A stretch of DNA of 64,000 nucleotides from the NCBI RefSeq assembly GCF_021474405.1, contig NZ_JAKEIO010000005.1:49658-113657 (forward strand), read 5' to 3'. This stretch comes from [Streptosporangium] indianense (GTDB lineage: Bacteria > Actinomycetota > Actinomycetes > Streptomycetales > Streptomycetaceae). The notes below the pieces were generated by a model. It saw only the letters and a list, made by a program, of their open reading frames with translations, was not told the DNA's origin and did no database searches. Below are positions 34,720-43,509 of this stretch, in pieces. Made by a program: the position numbers and the translations under genes. The number at the start of each line of letters is the position of its first letter. The first letter of the stretch is position 1.

Positions 34720-35262
34720 CTAGTCGGGAAAGCGCAGGTACCGTGCCGGCACGGCCTCGGCCAGCCACACCCCGTTCGCGCTGACCTGGAAGACATGGCC
34801 GTCGCGGTGCATGGCGTCCGCGTCGACCGTCAGTACGACCGGCCGGCCCCGGCGGGCTCCGACACGGGTCGCCGTCTCCCGGTCGGGCGAGAGGTGCACC
34901 GCATGCCGGTTCATCGGGCGCAGGCCCTCGGCCCGGATCGCGTCCAGGTTGCGGGCGACGGTGCCGTGGTAGAGGTGCGCGGGCGGGGTGGCCGACGCCA
35001 GTCCGAGGTCGACATCCACACTGTGGCCCTGGCTGGCGCGGATCCGGGTGCCTTCGACGGCGAAGCGCCGTTTGTCGTTCGTGGCGACGACATGGTCCAG
35101 CTCGTCGCGGGTGAACCGGAAGCCGTGTGCGGCTGCCGCGGCGATCAAGGTGTCGATCTCGACCCAGCCGGCCTCGTCGAGCGTGAGCCCGATGCGTTCC
35201 GGCTGGTGGCGCAGATGCTTCGACAGGTACTTCGACACCTTCACGGTGCGTCTTTCGTCCAT
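34720..35262 (-). CDS. kptA: RNA 2'-phosphotransferase KptA/Tpt1
   Basis: This 180-residue protein contains both Tpt1/KptA lobes. The N-terminal RNA lobe has VSKYLSKHLRHQPERIGLTLDEAGWV; the ADP-ribosyltransferase lobe has IRASQGHSVDVD, LYHGTVARNLDAI and NRHAVHLSPD. These provide the Arg-His-Arg-Arg active-site set. The enzyme removes an internal 2'-phosphate from RNA by transfer to NAD+; bacteria lack the tRNA-splicing step that makes such junctions, so the true substrate is unclear. ATG at 35262; last gene before a parS site. Leftward, downstream of three DnaA-box-like sequences. Confidence 0.9.
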   Translation of the reverse strand: MDERRTVKVSKYLSKHLRHQPERIGLTLDEAGWVEIDTLIAAAAAHGFRFTRDELDHVVATNDKRRFAVEGTRIRASQGHSVDVDLGLASATPPAHLYHGTVARNLDAIRAEGLRPMNRHAVHLSPDRETATRVGARRGRPVVLTVDADAMHRDGHVFQVSANGVWLAEAVPARYLRFPD

Positions 35263-35318
35263 CCCACCAGGGTGCGGGAGAGACCCGAATCACGCGATCG
35301 AGTTTCACCTCGGAGGTT

Positions 35319-35372
35319 TGGTCCACAGCGAAGTATGGTTATCCACAGCGGAATTGGCGCTTCTGTGGACAA
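35319..35372. promoter_or_regulatory. Cluster of three DnaA-box-like sequences
   Basis: TGGTCCACA (35319-35327), TTATCCACA (35339-35347, perfect) and TTGTCCACA on the minus strand (35364-35372, the preferred Streptomyces form) lie within 54 bp, upstream of kptA and downstream of the EphD-like gene. Confidence 0.5.
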
Positions 35373-35447
35373 CTGGGAGCTGCGACAGAGGACTTGGGCC
35401 TCGCCTCGCCTCGGCCGGTGCCTCACCTGCACCTGCCACGCCGCGTC

Positions 35448-37205
35448 CTACATCGGCGGCTTCATCCGCGCCAGGCCTCGCAGCGCCCGCGGTGCCCACC
35501 TCGACAGCCACCGCGCACCCCGCGCCTCCGGTGTCACCGGCACCACCGCCTCGTTGCGCGTCACCGCCCGCAGGATCGCACGGGCGACCTTCTCCGGCGG
35601 ATAGTTCCGCAGCCCGTACAGGCGGGCGGCACGCTGCTGGAGCCTCTTCTCCTCCCGGGCGTCGGCCCCGGCGAAGCGCGCGGTCGACGTGATGGCGGTG
35701 TTCACGATGCCCGGGCACACCGTCGTCACGCCGATCCCCTGCCCGGCGAGCTCCGCCCGCAGGCACTCGCCGAGCATCAGCACGGCCGCCTTGGAGGTGC
35801 TGTACGCGGGCAGCGCGCGGGACGGCTGGTACGCCGCGGCCGACGCCACATTGACGATGTGGCCGCCCTGACCACGCTCGGCCATCCGCCGGCCGAAGAG
35901 CCGACACCCGTGGATGACGCCCCACAGATTGACGTCGAGGACCTTCTTCCAGTCCTCCGGGGTGGTGTCGAAGAAGGAACCGGACAGTCCGATCCCCGCG
36001 TTGTTCACGAGGACGTCCACCACCCCGTACTCGGTGGTGACCCTGTCGGCGAGCTTCTCCATGGCCTGCTCGTCGGAGACGTCGACCGTCTCCGCCCAGG
36101 CGTCGGCAGCGCCTCGAAGGCGGCAGGACTCGGCGGTGCGTGCCGCCGCCTCCCCGTTCCGGTCGACGACCACGACACGTGCACCGGCCGCGGCGAACGC
36201 GAGCGCGGTCGCCCGCCCGATACCGCTGCCCGCGCCGGTGACCAGCGCGAGCTGCCCGCCGAAGCGCTCGGCGTGCTCGCCGTCCGCCGCCACCGGGGGC
36301 CGCCCGCTCTCGACGGACGTCACGAACTCCTCGATCCACGAGGCCAGTCGGTCGGGGCGGGTGCGGGGGATCCAGTGCCCCGCCTGGATGGTCCTGCGGG
36401 TCAGCTGCGGAACCCACCGCTCCAGTTCGTCGTGGAGCCGCTCCGAGAGGAACCGGTCCTCCAGGGGTGTGATGACCTGCACGGGCGCGTGGGCGTGCGC
36501 GTCCGGGCGGGGAGCGCGCATCCTGGGCCGGACGTTGTCCCGGTACAACCAGGCCCCGTGGGCCGCGTCCGACGGCAGGGACGCGGTGGGGTAGTCACCC
36601 CGGGGCACCTTCTCGGCGCGTTCCAGCATCCGTGGCCAGCGCTTGCCGAGCGGGCCGCGCCAGGCCAGCTCGGGCAGCAGGGGCGTGTGCAGCAGGTACA
36701 CGTACCAGGAGCGGGCGCCCTGGCCGAGCAGCTGGCCGACCCGGCGCGGGGTGGGCCGCTTCATCCGCTTGCCGATCCAGTGTCCGAAGTGGTCGAGGGA
36801 CGGCCCGGACATCGAGGTGAAGGAAGCGATCCGGCCCCTGGTGCGCTGCACGGTGGTGAACTCCCAGGCCTGCACCGACCCCCAGTCGTGCCCGACCAGG
36901 TGCACCGGCGCGCCCGGACTCACCGCGTCCGCGACGGCCAGGAAGTCGTCCGTCAGCTTCTCCAGCGTGAACCCGCCCCGCAGCGGTCGCGGCGCCGTCG
37001 ACCGGCCGTGGCCGCGGACGTCGTACGCCACCACGTGAAAGCGGCCGACGAGCCGCGCGGCGACCTCGGACCACACCTCTTTGCTGTCGGGGTAGCCGTG
37101 CAGCAGGACGACCGTCGGCCGTCCCGGATCACCCATTTCGGCCACGCACAGCTCGACTTCGCCCGCCCGAATCCTGCGCTCCCGCGCGCCCGTCAGCAAC
37201 GTCAT
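35448..37205 (-). CDS. EphD-like fusion: alpha/beta hydrolase plus short-chain dehydrogenase
   Basis: This 585-residue two-domain protein starts with an epoxide-hydrolase-type alpha/beta hydrolase (about 1-285): VLLHGYPDSKEVW, the nucleophile elbow LVGHDWGSVQAW (Asp nucleophile) and late QAGHWIPRTRP (His). The second half (about 305-585) is a short-chain dehydrogenase: LVTGAGSGIGRATALAF for NAD(P), LVNNAGIGLSGSF and YSTSKAAV (Tyr/Lys). The order and size match EphD of Mycobacterium tuberculosis, linked to lipid epoxide modification. In Streptomyces the substrate is unknown. ATG at 37205; the open frame continues far upstream as a GC-rich artefact opposite the ABC genes. Divergent from the ABC cluster. 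Confidence 0.9.
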   Translation of the reverse strand: MTLLTGARERRIRAGEVELCVAEMGDPGRPTVVLLHGYPDSKEVWSEVAARLVGRFHVVAYDVRGHGRSTAPRPLRGGFTLEKLTDDFLAVADAVSPGAPVHLVGHDWGSVQAWEFTTVQRTRGRIASFTSMSGPSLDHFGHWIGKRMKRPTPRRVGQLLGQGARSWYVYLLHTPLLPELAWRGPLGKRWPRMLERAEKVPRGDYPTASLPSDAAHGAWLYRDNVRPRMRAPRPDAHAHAPVQVITPLEDRFLSERLHDELERWVPQLTRRTIQAGHWIPRTRPDRLASWIEEFVTSVESGRPPVAADGEHAERFGGQLALVTGAGSGIGRATALAFAAAGARVVVVDRNGEAAARTAESCRLRGAADAWAETVDVSDEQAMEKLADRVTTEYGVVDVLVNNAGIGLSGSFFDTTPEDWKKVLDVNLWGVIHGCRLFGRRMAERGQGGHIVNVASAAAYQPSRALPAYSTSKAAVLMLGECLRAELAGQGIGVTTVCPGIVNTAITSTARFAGADAREEKRLQQRAARLYGLRNYPPEKVARAILRAVTRNEAVVPVTPEARGARWLSRWAPRALRGLARMKPPM

Positions 37206-37367
37206 CCGGCGAATCTCGCAGTTGTTAGAGAGTTCGTCAATAGAGGCTTCCGGGTGGTGGTAACTCTCAAGGAGCAGCTCCCCTAGGGGCCCGTAATACT
37301 CAGGGCTGATCCGAAGACAGCTCTGCGGAGTGACGACCGCCACGCGCCCCGCCCCTACCTTCGTAGG

Positions 37368-38342
37368 GTGACTGTGATCGCGACCGAAAGCCTGAGCAAG
37401 CGGTTCCCCCGGGTGACCGCGCTTGACCGGCTCTCCGTGGACGTCGGGCCCGGTGTGACCGGACTCGTCGGAGCCAACGGAGCCGGCAAGTCCACACTGA
37501 TCAAGATCCTGCTGGGTCTGTCCCCCGCCACCGAGGGCCGCGCCGAAGTGCTCGGTCTCGATGTCGCCACCGACGGCGCCGCCATCCGTGAGCGGGTCGG
37601 CTACATGCCCGAGCACGACTGCCTGCCACCGGACGTCTCGGCCACCGAGTTCGTCGTCCACATGGCGCGCATGTCCGGGCTGCCGCCCACCGCCGCGCGC
37701 GAGCGCACCGCCGACACCCTGCGCCACGTCGGGCTGTACGAGGAGCGCTACCGCCCCATCGGCGGCTACTCGACCGGTATGAAACAGCGCGTCAAGCTCG
37801 CGCAGGCCCTCGTCCACGACCCGCAGCTGGTCTTCCTGGACGAGCCCACCAACGGCCTCGACCCGGTCGGCCGCGACGAGATGCTCGGCCTGATCCGCAG
37901 GATCCACACCGACTTCGGCATCTCGGTCCTGGTCACCTCCCATCTGCTGGGCGAGCTGGAGCGCACCTGCGACCACGTCGTCGTCGTGGACGGCGGCAAG
38001 CTCCTGCGCTCCAGTTCCACCACGGACTTCACGCAGACCACCACGACCCTGGCGATCGAGGTCACCGACTCCGACGCGCACCCGGACGGCACCCGCGCGG
38101 TCCGCGAGGCGCTGCACGCGCGCGGAGTGACCGTCGAGGACGGCAGCGGCCTGCCCGGCGCCGGCCACGTCCTGCTGCTCACCGCGCAGGGCGAGGAGAC
38201 GTACGACCTGGTCCGGGACGTGATCGCGGACCTCGGTCTCGGCCTGGTGCGCATGGAGCAGCGCCGGCACCACATCTCCGAGGTCTTCACCGGCAGCGAC
38301 GAGCGCGAACAGCGGAAGGAGGCGGTCGGCCATGGCGGTTGA
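37368..38342 (+). CDS. ABC transporter ATP-binding protein (first pair)
   Basis: This 324-residue ATPase has Walker A GANGAGKST, signature YSTGMKQRVKLAQAL, Walker B LVFLDEPTNGLDP and switch TSHLLGELE. It belongs to the ABC-2/DRI-type exporter ATPases. The C-terminal 100 residues form the domain common in multidrug or membrane-stress exporters. GTG start at 37368. It overlaps the permease gene by 11 nt, so the two are translated together. Confidence 0.93.
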   Translation: MTVIATESLSKRFPRVTALDRLSVDVGPGVTGLVGANGAGKSTLIKILLGLSPATEGRAEVLGLDVATDGAAIRERVGYMPEHDCLPPDVSATEFVVHMARMSGLPPTAARERTADTLRHVGLYEERYRPIGGYSTGMKQRVKLAQALVHDPQLVFLDEPTNGLDPVGRDEMLGLIRRIHTDFGISVLVTSHLLGELERTCDHVVVVDGGKLLRSSSTTDFTQTTTTLAIEVTDSDAHPDGTRAVREALHARGVTVEDGSGLPGAGHVLLLTAQGEETYDLVRDVIADLGLGLVRMEQRRHHISEVFTGSDEREQRKEAVGHGG

Positions 38343-39249
38343 GCACTCCACGGGGGCACCCGCCCCGGCACCGGGCGACCAGACCCGCATCCACAACATC
38401 GGCTACCGCAACTACGACGGCCCGCGCCTGGGCCGCGCCTACGCCCGCCGCTCCCTTTACTCGCAGTCCCTGCGCGGCTCCTACGGCCTCGGCCGCTCGG
38501 TGAAGTCGAAGGTGCTGCCGATGCTGCTCTTCGTGGTGATGTGCGTGCCCGCGGCCATCATGGTCGCCGTCGCGGTCGCCACCAAGGCCAAGGAACTGCC
38601 CGTCGACTACACGCGCTACGCGATCATCATGCAGGCGGTCATCAGCCTGTACGTCGCCTCGCAGGCGCCCCAGTCCGTCTCGCGGGACCTGCGTTTCAAG
38701 ACCGTTCCGCTGTACTTCTCGCGGCCCATCGAGACCTCCGACTACGTCCGCGCCAAGTTCGCGGCCCTGGCCTCGGCGCTGTTCGTCCTCACGGCCGCTC
38801 CGCTGCTCGTGCTCTACGTGGGCGCGCTGCTGGCCAAGCTGGACTTCGCCGACCAGACCAAGGGATTCGCACAGGGGCTGGTCTCCGTGGCTCTGCTCTC
38901 ACTGCTGTTCGCCGGCATCGGCCTGGTCATCGCATCCGTCACCCCGCGCCGCGGCTTCGGCATCGCGGCCGTGATCGCCGTGCTGACCATCACCTACGGC
39001 GCGGTCTCCACCCTCCAGGCCATCGCCGACGCCCAGGGCAGCGGCGACGCCGTGCCGTGGATCGGACTGTTCTCGCCGATCACGATCGTCGACGGTGTGC
39101 AGTCCGCGTTCCTGGGCGCGACCTCCGCCTCCCCCAGCGGGGTGGGCCCGAGCGCCGCCGAGGGCGTCGTCTACGTCCTCGTCGCCCTGGGCCTGATCGC
39201 GGCGAGCTACGGCCTCCTGATGCGCCGCTACAAGAAGGTGGGACTGTGA
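38332..39249 (+). CDS. ABC-2 type permease (first pair)
   Basis: This 305-residue protein has a soluble N-terminal stretch (IHNIGYRNYDGPRLGR) and about six membrane helices (for example VLPMLLFVVMCVPAAIMVAVAV and LVSVALLSLLFAGIGLVIASV). The SRDLRFKTVPLYFSRPI segment is typical of ABC-2 permeases. It pairs with the ATPase upstream; substrate unknown. The start lies inside the upstream gene and the stop overlaps the next GTG. Confidence 0.9.
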   Translation: MAVEHSTGAPAPAPGDQTRIHNIGYRNYDGPRLGRAYARRSLYSQSLRGSYGLGRSVKSKVLPMLLFVVMCVPAAIMVAVAVATKAKELPVDYTRYAIIMQAVISLYVASQAPQSVSRDLRFKTVPLYFSRPIETSDYVRAKFAALASALFVLTAAPLLVLYVGALLAKLDFADQTKGFAQGLVSVALLSLLFAGIGLVIASVTPRRGFGIAAVIAVLTITYGAVSTLQAIADAQGSGDAVPWIGLFSPITIVDGVQSAFLGATSASPSGVGPSAAEGVVYVLVALGLIAASYGLLMRRYKKVGL

Positions 39250-40157
39250 CCACGCTCAACATCGACCACGTCTCCCGCTGGTTCGGCAACGTGGTCGCCG
39301 TCAACGACATCACCATGACCATCGGCCCCGGCGTCACGGGCCTGCTGGGTCCCAACGGTGCCGGGAAGTCCACCCTCATCAACATGATGGGCGGCTTCCT
39401 GGCCCCCTCCACCGGCACCGTCACCCTCGACGGCCAGGCCGTGTGGCGCAACGAGCAGATCTACCGGCACATCGGTGTCGTCCCCGAGCGGGAGGCGATG
39501 TACGACTTCCTCACCGGCAAGGAATTCGTCCTGGCCAACGCCGAGCTGCACGGCCTGGGCGCGAAGGCCGCCCAGAAGGCGCTCGCCACGGTCGAGATGG
39601 AGTACGCGCAGGACCGCAAGATCCAGACGTACTCCAAGGGCATGCGCCAGCGCGTGAAGATGGCCTCCGCCCTGGTGCACGACCCCTCTCTGCTCCTGCT
39701 GGACGAGCCGTTCAACGGCATGGACCCGCGCCAGCGCATGCAGCTGATGGATCTGCTGCGCCGCATGGGCGACGAGGGCCGCACGGTGCTGTTCTCGTCC
39801 CACATCCTCGAAGAGGTCGAGCAGCTCGCCTGGCACATCGAGGTCGTCGTCGCCGGCCGGCACGCCGCCAGTGGTGACTTCCGAAAGATCCGCCGTCTGA
39901 TGACCGACCGGCCGCACCGCTACCTGGTGCGTTCCAGCGACGACCGCGCCCTCGCGGCCGCGCTGATCGCCGACCCGTCGACGTCCGGCATCGAGGTCGA
40001 CGTCGCCGAGGGCGCGCTGCGCATCCAGGCCGTCGACTTCGGCCGCTTCACCACGCTGCTGCCCAAGGTCGCCAGGGACCACGGCATCCGGCTGCTCACG
40101 GTCTCGCCGTCCGACGAGTCCCTCGAGTCCGTCTTCTCGTACCTGGTCGCGGCGTAG
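39246..40157 (+). CDS. ABC transporter ATP-binding protein (second pair)
   Basis: This 303-residue ATPase has Walker A GPNGAGKST, signature YSKGMRQRVKMASAL, Walker B LLLLDEPFNGMDP and switch SSHILEEVE. GTG at 39246 overlaps the previous stop by 4 nt (GTGA), so all four genes from 37368 to 40886 form one tightly coupled operon. It is a paralogue of the first ATPase. Confidence 0.93.
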   Translation: MTTLNIDHVSRWFGNVVAVNDITMTIGPGVTGLLGPNGAGKSTLINMMGGFLAPSTGTVTLDGQAVWRNEQIYRHIGVVPEREAMYDFLTGKEFVLANAELHGLGAKAAQKALATVEMEYAQDRKIQTYSKGMRQRVKMASALVHDPSLLLLDEPFNGMDPRQRMQLMDLLRRMGDEGRTVLFSSHILEEVEQLAWHIEVVVAGRHAASGDFRKIRRLMTDRPHRYLVRSSDDRALAAALIADPSTSGIEVDVAEGALRIQAVDFGRFTTLLPKVARDHGIRLLTVSPSDESLESVFSYLVAA

Positions 40158-40166
40158 GAGGCCCTG

Positions 40167-40886
40167 ATGTACGACCCCACAGTCGCCCGGCTCACCTACC
40201 GGGCCCTGCTCGGCCGTCGCCGGGCCCTCATCCTCGGCGCCCTGCCGATGCTGCTGATCGTGATCGCCGTGGCCGTGCGCGGTCTGGCCGGGGCGGACGA
40301 CCAGACGGCGTCCGACCTGCTCGGCGGTCTCGCTTTGGCCACGATGGTGCCGATCATCGGCGTCATCGCCGGAACGGGCGCGATCGGCCCCGAGATCGAC
40401 GACGGCTCGGTGGTGTACCTGCTGTCCAAGCCGATCAAGAGGCCGACGATCATCTTCACCAAGCTGATCGTCGCCATCGCCGTGACCATGGTGTTCTCGG
40501 CCGTGCCGACGCTCATCGCCGGGTTCATCCTCAACGGCAACGGCCAGCAGGTCGCCGTCGCCTACACGGTGGCCGCGCTGGTCGCCTCCATCGCCTACGC
40601 GGCCCTGTTCCTGCTGCTGGGCACGGTATCCCGGCACGCGGTGGTGTTCGGTCTGGTCTACGCCCTGGTCTGGGAGGCCCTGTTCGGCTCCCTGGTGCCG
40701 GGTGCGCGCACGCTGAGCGTCCAGCAGTGGTCGCTGGCGGTGGCGCAGAAGGTGTCCGGCGGGGACCTGGTCTCCTCCGACGTGGGCCTGACGACGGCGA
40801 CGGTGCTGCTGGTCGCCGTCACGGTGCTGGCCACCTGGTACGCCGGGCAGAAGCTGCGTTCCCTCACGCTCGCGGGCGAGGAGTGA
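40167..40886 (+). CDS. ABC-2 type permease (second pair)
   Basis: This 239-residue membrane protein has six hydrophobic helices (ALILGALPMLLIVIAVAV, LATMVPIIGVIAGTGAIG, LIVAIAVTMVFSAVPTLIAGFIL and later). EIDDGSVVYLLSKPIKRPTIIFTKLI is the ABC-2 permease signature loop. It starts 9 nt after the partner ATPase with GGAGG upstream. Substrate unknown. Last gene of the operon; a structured region follows. Confidence 0.9.
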   Translation: MYDPTVARLTYRALLGRRRALILGALPMLLIVIAVAVRGLAGADDQTASDLLGGLALATMVPIIGVIAGTGAIGPEIDDGSVVYLLSKPIKRPTIIFTKLIVAIAVTMVFSAVPTLIAGFILNGNGQQVAVAYTVAALVASIAYAALFLLLGTVSRHAVVFGLVYALVWEALFGSLVPGARTLSVQQWSLAVAQKVSGGDLVSSDVGLTTATVLLVAVTVLATWYAGQKLRSLTLAGEE

Positions 40887-40979
40887 CGCAACCCGGCCTT
40901 GAGGAGGCCCGCCGCCGCAGATGGCGCAGGCGCTAGCTGTGTTGATCACGAGCGGCCGTAGCAGCCGGTGATTTATTCG

Positions 40980-41046
40980 GTGGCGTCCCATTCGCCCGGC
41001 GGGCAGAGTGGTTGTCGTCGCCGCCGGGCCTGGAGCCCGGCGCCAC
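40980..41046 (+). other. Structured intergenic element after the ABC operon
   Basis: GTGGCG (40980-40985) pairs with CGCCAC (41041-41046), enclosing GCCCGGCGG...CCGCCGGGC and the alternative CCGGGC...GCCCGG hairpin. The two inner stems share bases, so two folds compete. Position after the last ABC gene suggests a terminator or processed RNA; the cloverleaf-like outline does not give a convincing tRNA. The rest of 40887-41225 shows nothing except the small frame at 41069. Confidence 0.35.
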
Positions 41047-41068
41047 AGTCCGGGAGAGGAGCGGGGCG

Positions 41069-41131
41069 ATGTCCATGCACGGCAGTACGCCCAGCTCCCT
41101 TCAGGGCAGCCGGCGGCGGGATCCGGAGTAG
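41069..41131 (+). CDS. Possible 20-codon small ORF upstream of tRNA-Ser
   Basis: ATG-start frame (MSMHGSTPSSLQGSRRRDPE, stop TAG) preceded by GAGAGGAG at 7 nt, a good Streptomyces ribosome site. It is too short for family comparison and may be chance; listed because the site and spacing are convincing and it follows a structured RNA region. Confidence 0.2.
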   Translation: MSMHGSTPSSLQGSRRRDPE

Positions 41132-41225
41132 CCACTACCTCTCCGTGGAACCCGCCGCGCACGGGGAGCTGCCCGGGGCGGCCGCTTCGAGCACGCGAAT
41201 CGCACATCGCGTGGGCCGCCCACCC

Positions 41226-41314
<89 letters not shown>

Positions 41315-41416
41315 GAACACCATGGAACCCTGAGTATCGGGGCCTGAAGACCGGGCCCTCATAGCGGGCCTTGAGCACTGGCGTTGAGCTGCGGCTCCGA
41401 CCACCGGGCCAGGGGT

Positions 41417-42235
41417 TCAGCCCAGCAGTCGCTCCAGTACCACCGCGATGCCGTCCTCGTCGTGGGACGACGTCACCTCGTCGGCGACCGCCTTCAGTTC
41501 CTCGTGGGCGTCCGCCATGGCGACGCCGTAGGAGGCCCAGGCGAACATCGGGATGTCGTTGGGCATGTCGCCGAAGGCGATCGTGTCGGCCGCCTTCAGA
41601 CCGAGCCGGCGGGCCGCCAGGGACAGCCCCGTCGCCTTGGACAGGCCCAGCGGGAGCAGCTCCACGATGCCCGCGCCCGCCATGGTGACGGTGACGAAAC
41701 CGCCGGCCGTGCGCGTGGCCGCCTCGCAGAGCTCGTCGTCGCTCAGCGTCGGGTGCTGGATGTACAGCTTGTTCAGGGGCGCGGACCACAGGTCCGACGC
41801 GTCAGTGAAGGGGGTGGCGGGCAGGCTGCCCGTGACCGCGTAGCCCGGGCCCACCAGCACCTCGCCGTCGAGGCCGTCACGGCTCGCCGCCAGGTGCAGC
41901 GGGCCCACCTCCGCCTCGATCTTGGCCAGTGCCACCCCGGCCAGCTGCCGGTCCAGCGTCACGGACGTCAGCAGGCGGTGCGCGCCGGCGTCGTAGACCT
42001 GCGCGCCCTGGCCGCAGACGGCGAGGCCCTGGTAGCCGAGGTCGTCGAGGATGTGCCGGGTCCAGGGGACGGCGCGGCCGGTGACGACGATGTGGGCGGC
42101 GCCCGCCGCGGTGGCCGCGGCGAGCGCGTCACGGGTGCGCTGCGACACCGTGTCGTCGGAGCGCAGCAGCGTGCCGTCGAGATCGGTGGCGACGAGCCGG
42201 TACGGGAAGGCGCCCGGGGAGGCCGTGTCGCTCAC
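41417..42235 (-). CDS. HAD-superfamily phosphatase, Cof type (second copy)
   Basis: This 272-residue protein has motif [16 protein letters not shown], motif [15 protein letters not shown], Lys in [12 protein letters not shown] and motif [15 protein letters not shown]. It is a paralogue of the protein at 32769 (same motif wording and length). GTG at 42235 overlaps the serS stop (GTGA), so it is translationally coupled to seryl-tRNA synthetase. Substrate unknown. Confidence 0.9.
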   Translation of the reverse strand: MSDTASPGAFPYRLVATDLDGTLLRSDDTVSQRTRDALAAATAAGAAHIVVTGRAVPWTRHILDDLGYQGLAVCGQGAQVYDAGAHRLLTSVTLDRQLAGVALAKIEAEVGPLHLAASRDGLDGEVLVGPGYAVTGSLPATPFTDASDLWSAPLNKLYIQHPTLSDDELCEAATRTAGGFVTVTMAGAGIVELLPLGLSKATGLSLAARRLGLKAADTIAFGDMPNDIPMFAWASYGVAMADAHEELKAVADEVTSSHDEDGIAVVLERLLG

Positions 42236-43509
42236 TTGGCCACCGGCTCCAAGACCTCCCGGCCTCCCAGGTACGGACGGAGCACCTCGGGCACGCGCAC
42301 CGAGCCGTCGGCCTGCTGGTGGTTCTCCAGGATCGCCACGATCGTGCGCGGGACGGCGCACAGCGTGCCGTTGAGCGTGGCCAGCGGGCGGACCTGCTTG
42401 CCCTCACGGACGCGGATCGACAGGCGGCGGGACTGGAACTCGGCGCAGTCCGAGGTCGAGGTCAGCTCGCGGTACTTGCCCTGGGTGGGGATCCACGCCT
42501 CGCAGTCGAACTTGCGGGAGGCCGAGGCCCCCAGGTCGGCGCTCGCCACGTCGATCACGCGGAACGGCAGCTCCAGCGAGGTCAGCCACTGCTTCTCCCA
42601 CTCCAGCAGGCGCTGGTGCTCGGCCTGCGAGTCCTCGGGAGTGACGTAGGAGAACATCTCGACCTTGTCGAACTGGTGCACGCGGAAGATGCCCCGGGTG
42701 TCCTTGCCGTGCGAACCCGCCTCGCGGCGGAAGCAGGGCGAGAAGCCCGCGTAGCGCAGGGGGAGGCGGTCGGCGTCGAGGATCTCGTCCATGTGGTACG
42801 CGGCGAGCGCGACCTCGGAGGTGCCGACGAGGTAGAGGTCGTCGTCGGCGAGGTGGTAGACGTCCTGCGCGGCCTGGCCGAGGAAGCCCGTGCCCGCCAT
42901 GGACTGGGGGCGGACCAGCGCCGGGGTCAGCATCGGGGTGAAGCCGGCCGCGGTGGCCTGCGCCATCGCCGCGTTCACCAGGGCGAACTCCAGGAGCGCG
43001 CCCACGCCGGTGAGGAAGTAGAAGCGCGAGCCGGAGACCTTGGCGCCCCGCTCGACGTCGATCGCGCCGAGGAGCTGGCCGAGCGCCAGGTGGTCCTTCG
43101 GCTCGAAGCCCTCGGCGTCGAAGTCGCGGATCGTGCCGTGCGTCTCGAGCGTGACGAAGTCCTCCTCGCCGCCCACGGGCACGTCCGGGTGGACGAGGTT
43201 GCCGAGTCGCTGGAGGAGCTCCTGGGTCTCGGTCGCGGCCGCGTCGCGGTCCGCGTCGGCGGCCTTGACGTCCGCGGCGAGCTGACCCGCCTTCTTCAGC
43301 AGTTCGGCCTTCTCGTCGCCGGCCGCCTTCGGGATGAGCTTGCCGAGCGCCTTCTGCTCGGCGCGCAGCTCGTCGAAGCGGACGCCGGACGACCTGCGCC
43401 GCTCGTCGGCAGACAGGAGGGCGTCGACGAGCGCGACGTCCTCTCCACGGGCGCGCTGCGACGCGCGCACACGGTCGGGGTCCTCACGGAGCAGGCGAAG
43501 GTCAATCAC
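42232..43509 (-). CDS. serS: Seryl-tRNA synthetase
   Basis: SerRS is 425 residues. The N-terminal coiled-coil arm that binds the long variable arm of tRNA-Ser starts [17 protein letters not shown] and runs to about residue 110. The class II core has motif 2 [25 protein letters not shown] and motif 3 [20 protein letters not shown]. It charges tRNA-Ser with serine using ATP. GTG at 43509 starts the conserved domain; codons further up are unlike SerRS. Followed by the coupled HAD gene, and a class II tRNA-Ser is encoded about 920 nt beyond. Confidence 0.97.
   Translation of the reverse strand: MIDLRLLREDPDRVRASQRARGEDVALVDALLSADERRRSSGVRFDELRAEQKALGKLIPKAAGDEKAELLKKAGQLAADVKAADADRDAAATETQELLQRLGNLVHPDVPVGGEEDFVTLETHGTIRDFDAEGFEPKDHLALGQLLGAIDVERGAKVSGSRFYFLTGVGALLEFALVNAAMAQATAAGFTPMLTPALVRPQSMAGTGFLGQAAQDVYHLADDDLYLVGTSEVALAAYHMDEILDADRLPLRYAGFSPCFRREAGSHGKDTRGIFRVHQFDKVEMFSYVTPEDSQAEHQRLLEWEKQWLTSLELPFRVIDVASADLGASASRKFDCEAWIPTQGKYRELTSTSDCAEFQSRRLSIRVREGKQVRPLATLNGTLCAVPRTIVAILENHQQADGSVRVPEVLRPYLGGREVLEPVAK

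Noticed and set aside
37030..37042. CCACGTGAAAG as a parS half-site
   Set aside because: Only the right half resembles parS; the left half (GCCACCAC) does not, so it lacks the palindrome.
37206..38399. Upstream extension of the EphD-like frame to 983 residues
   Set aside because: The extra 398 residues lie antisense to the first ABC ATPase and show no family features. MTLLTGARERR at 37205 is a normal N-terminus.
40980..41046. A second tRNA gene
   Set aside because: D-arm-like AGAGTGGTT is present, but no acceptor/T-arm pair or U33-containing anticodon loop can be drawn.
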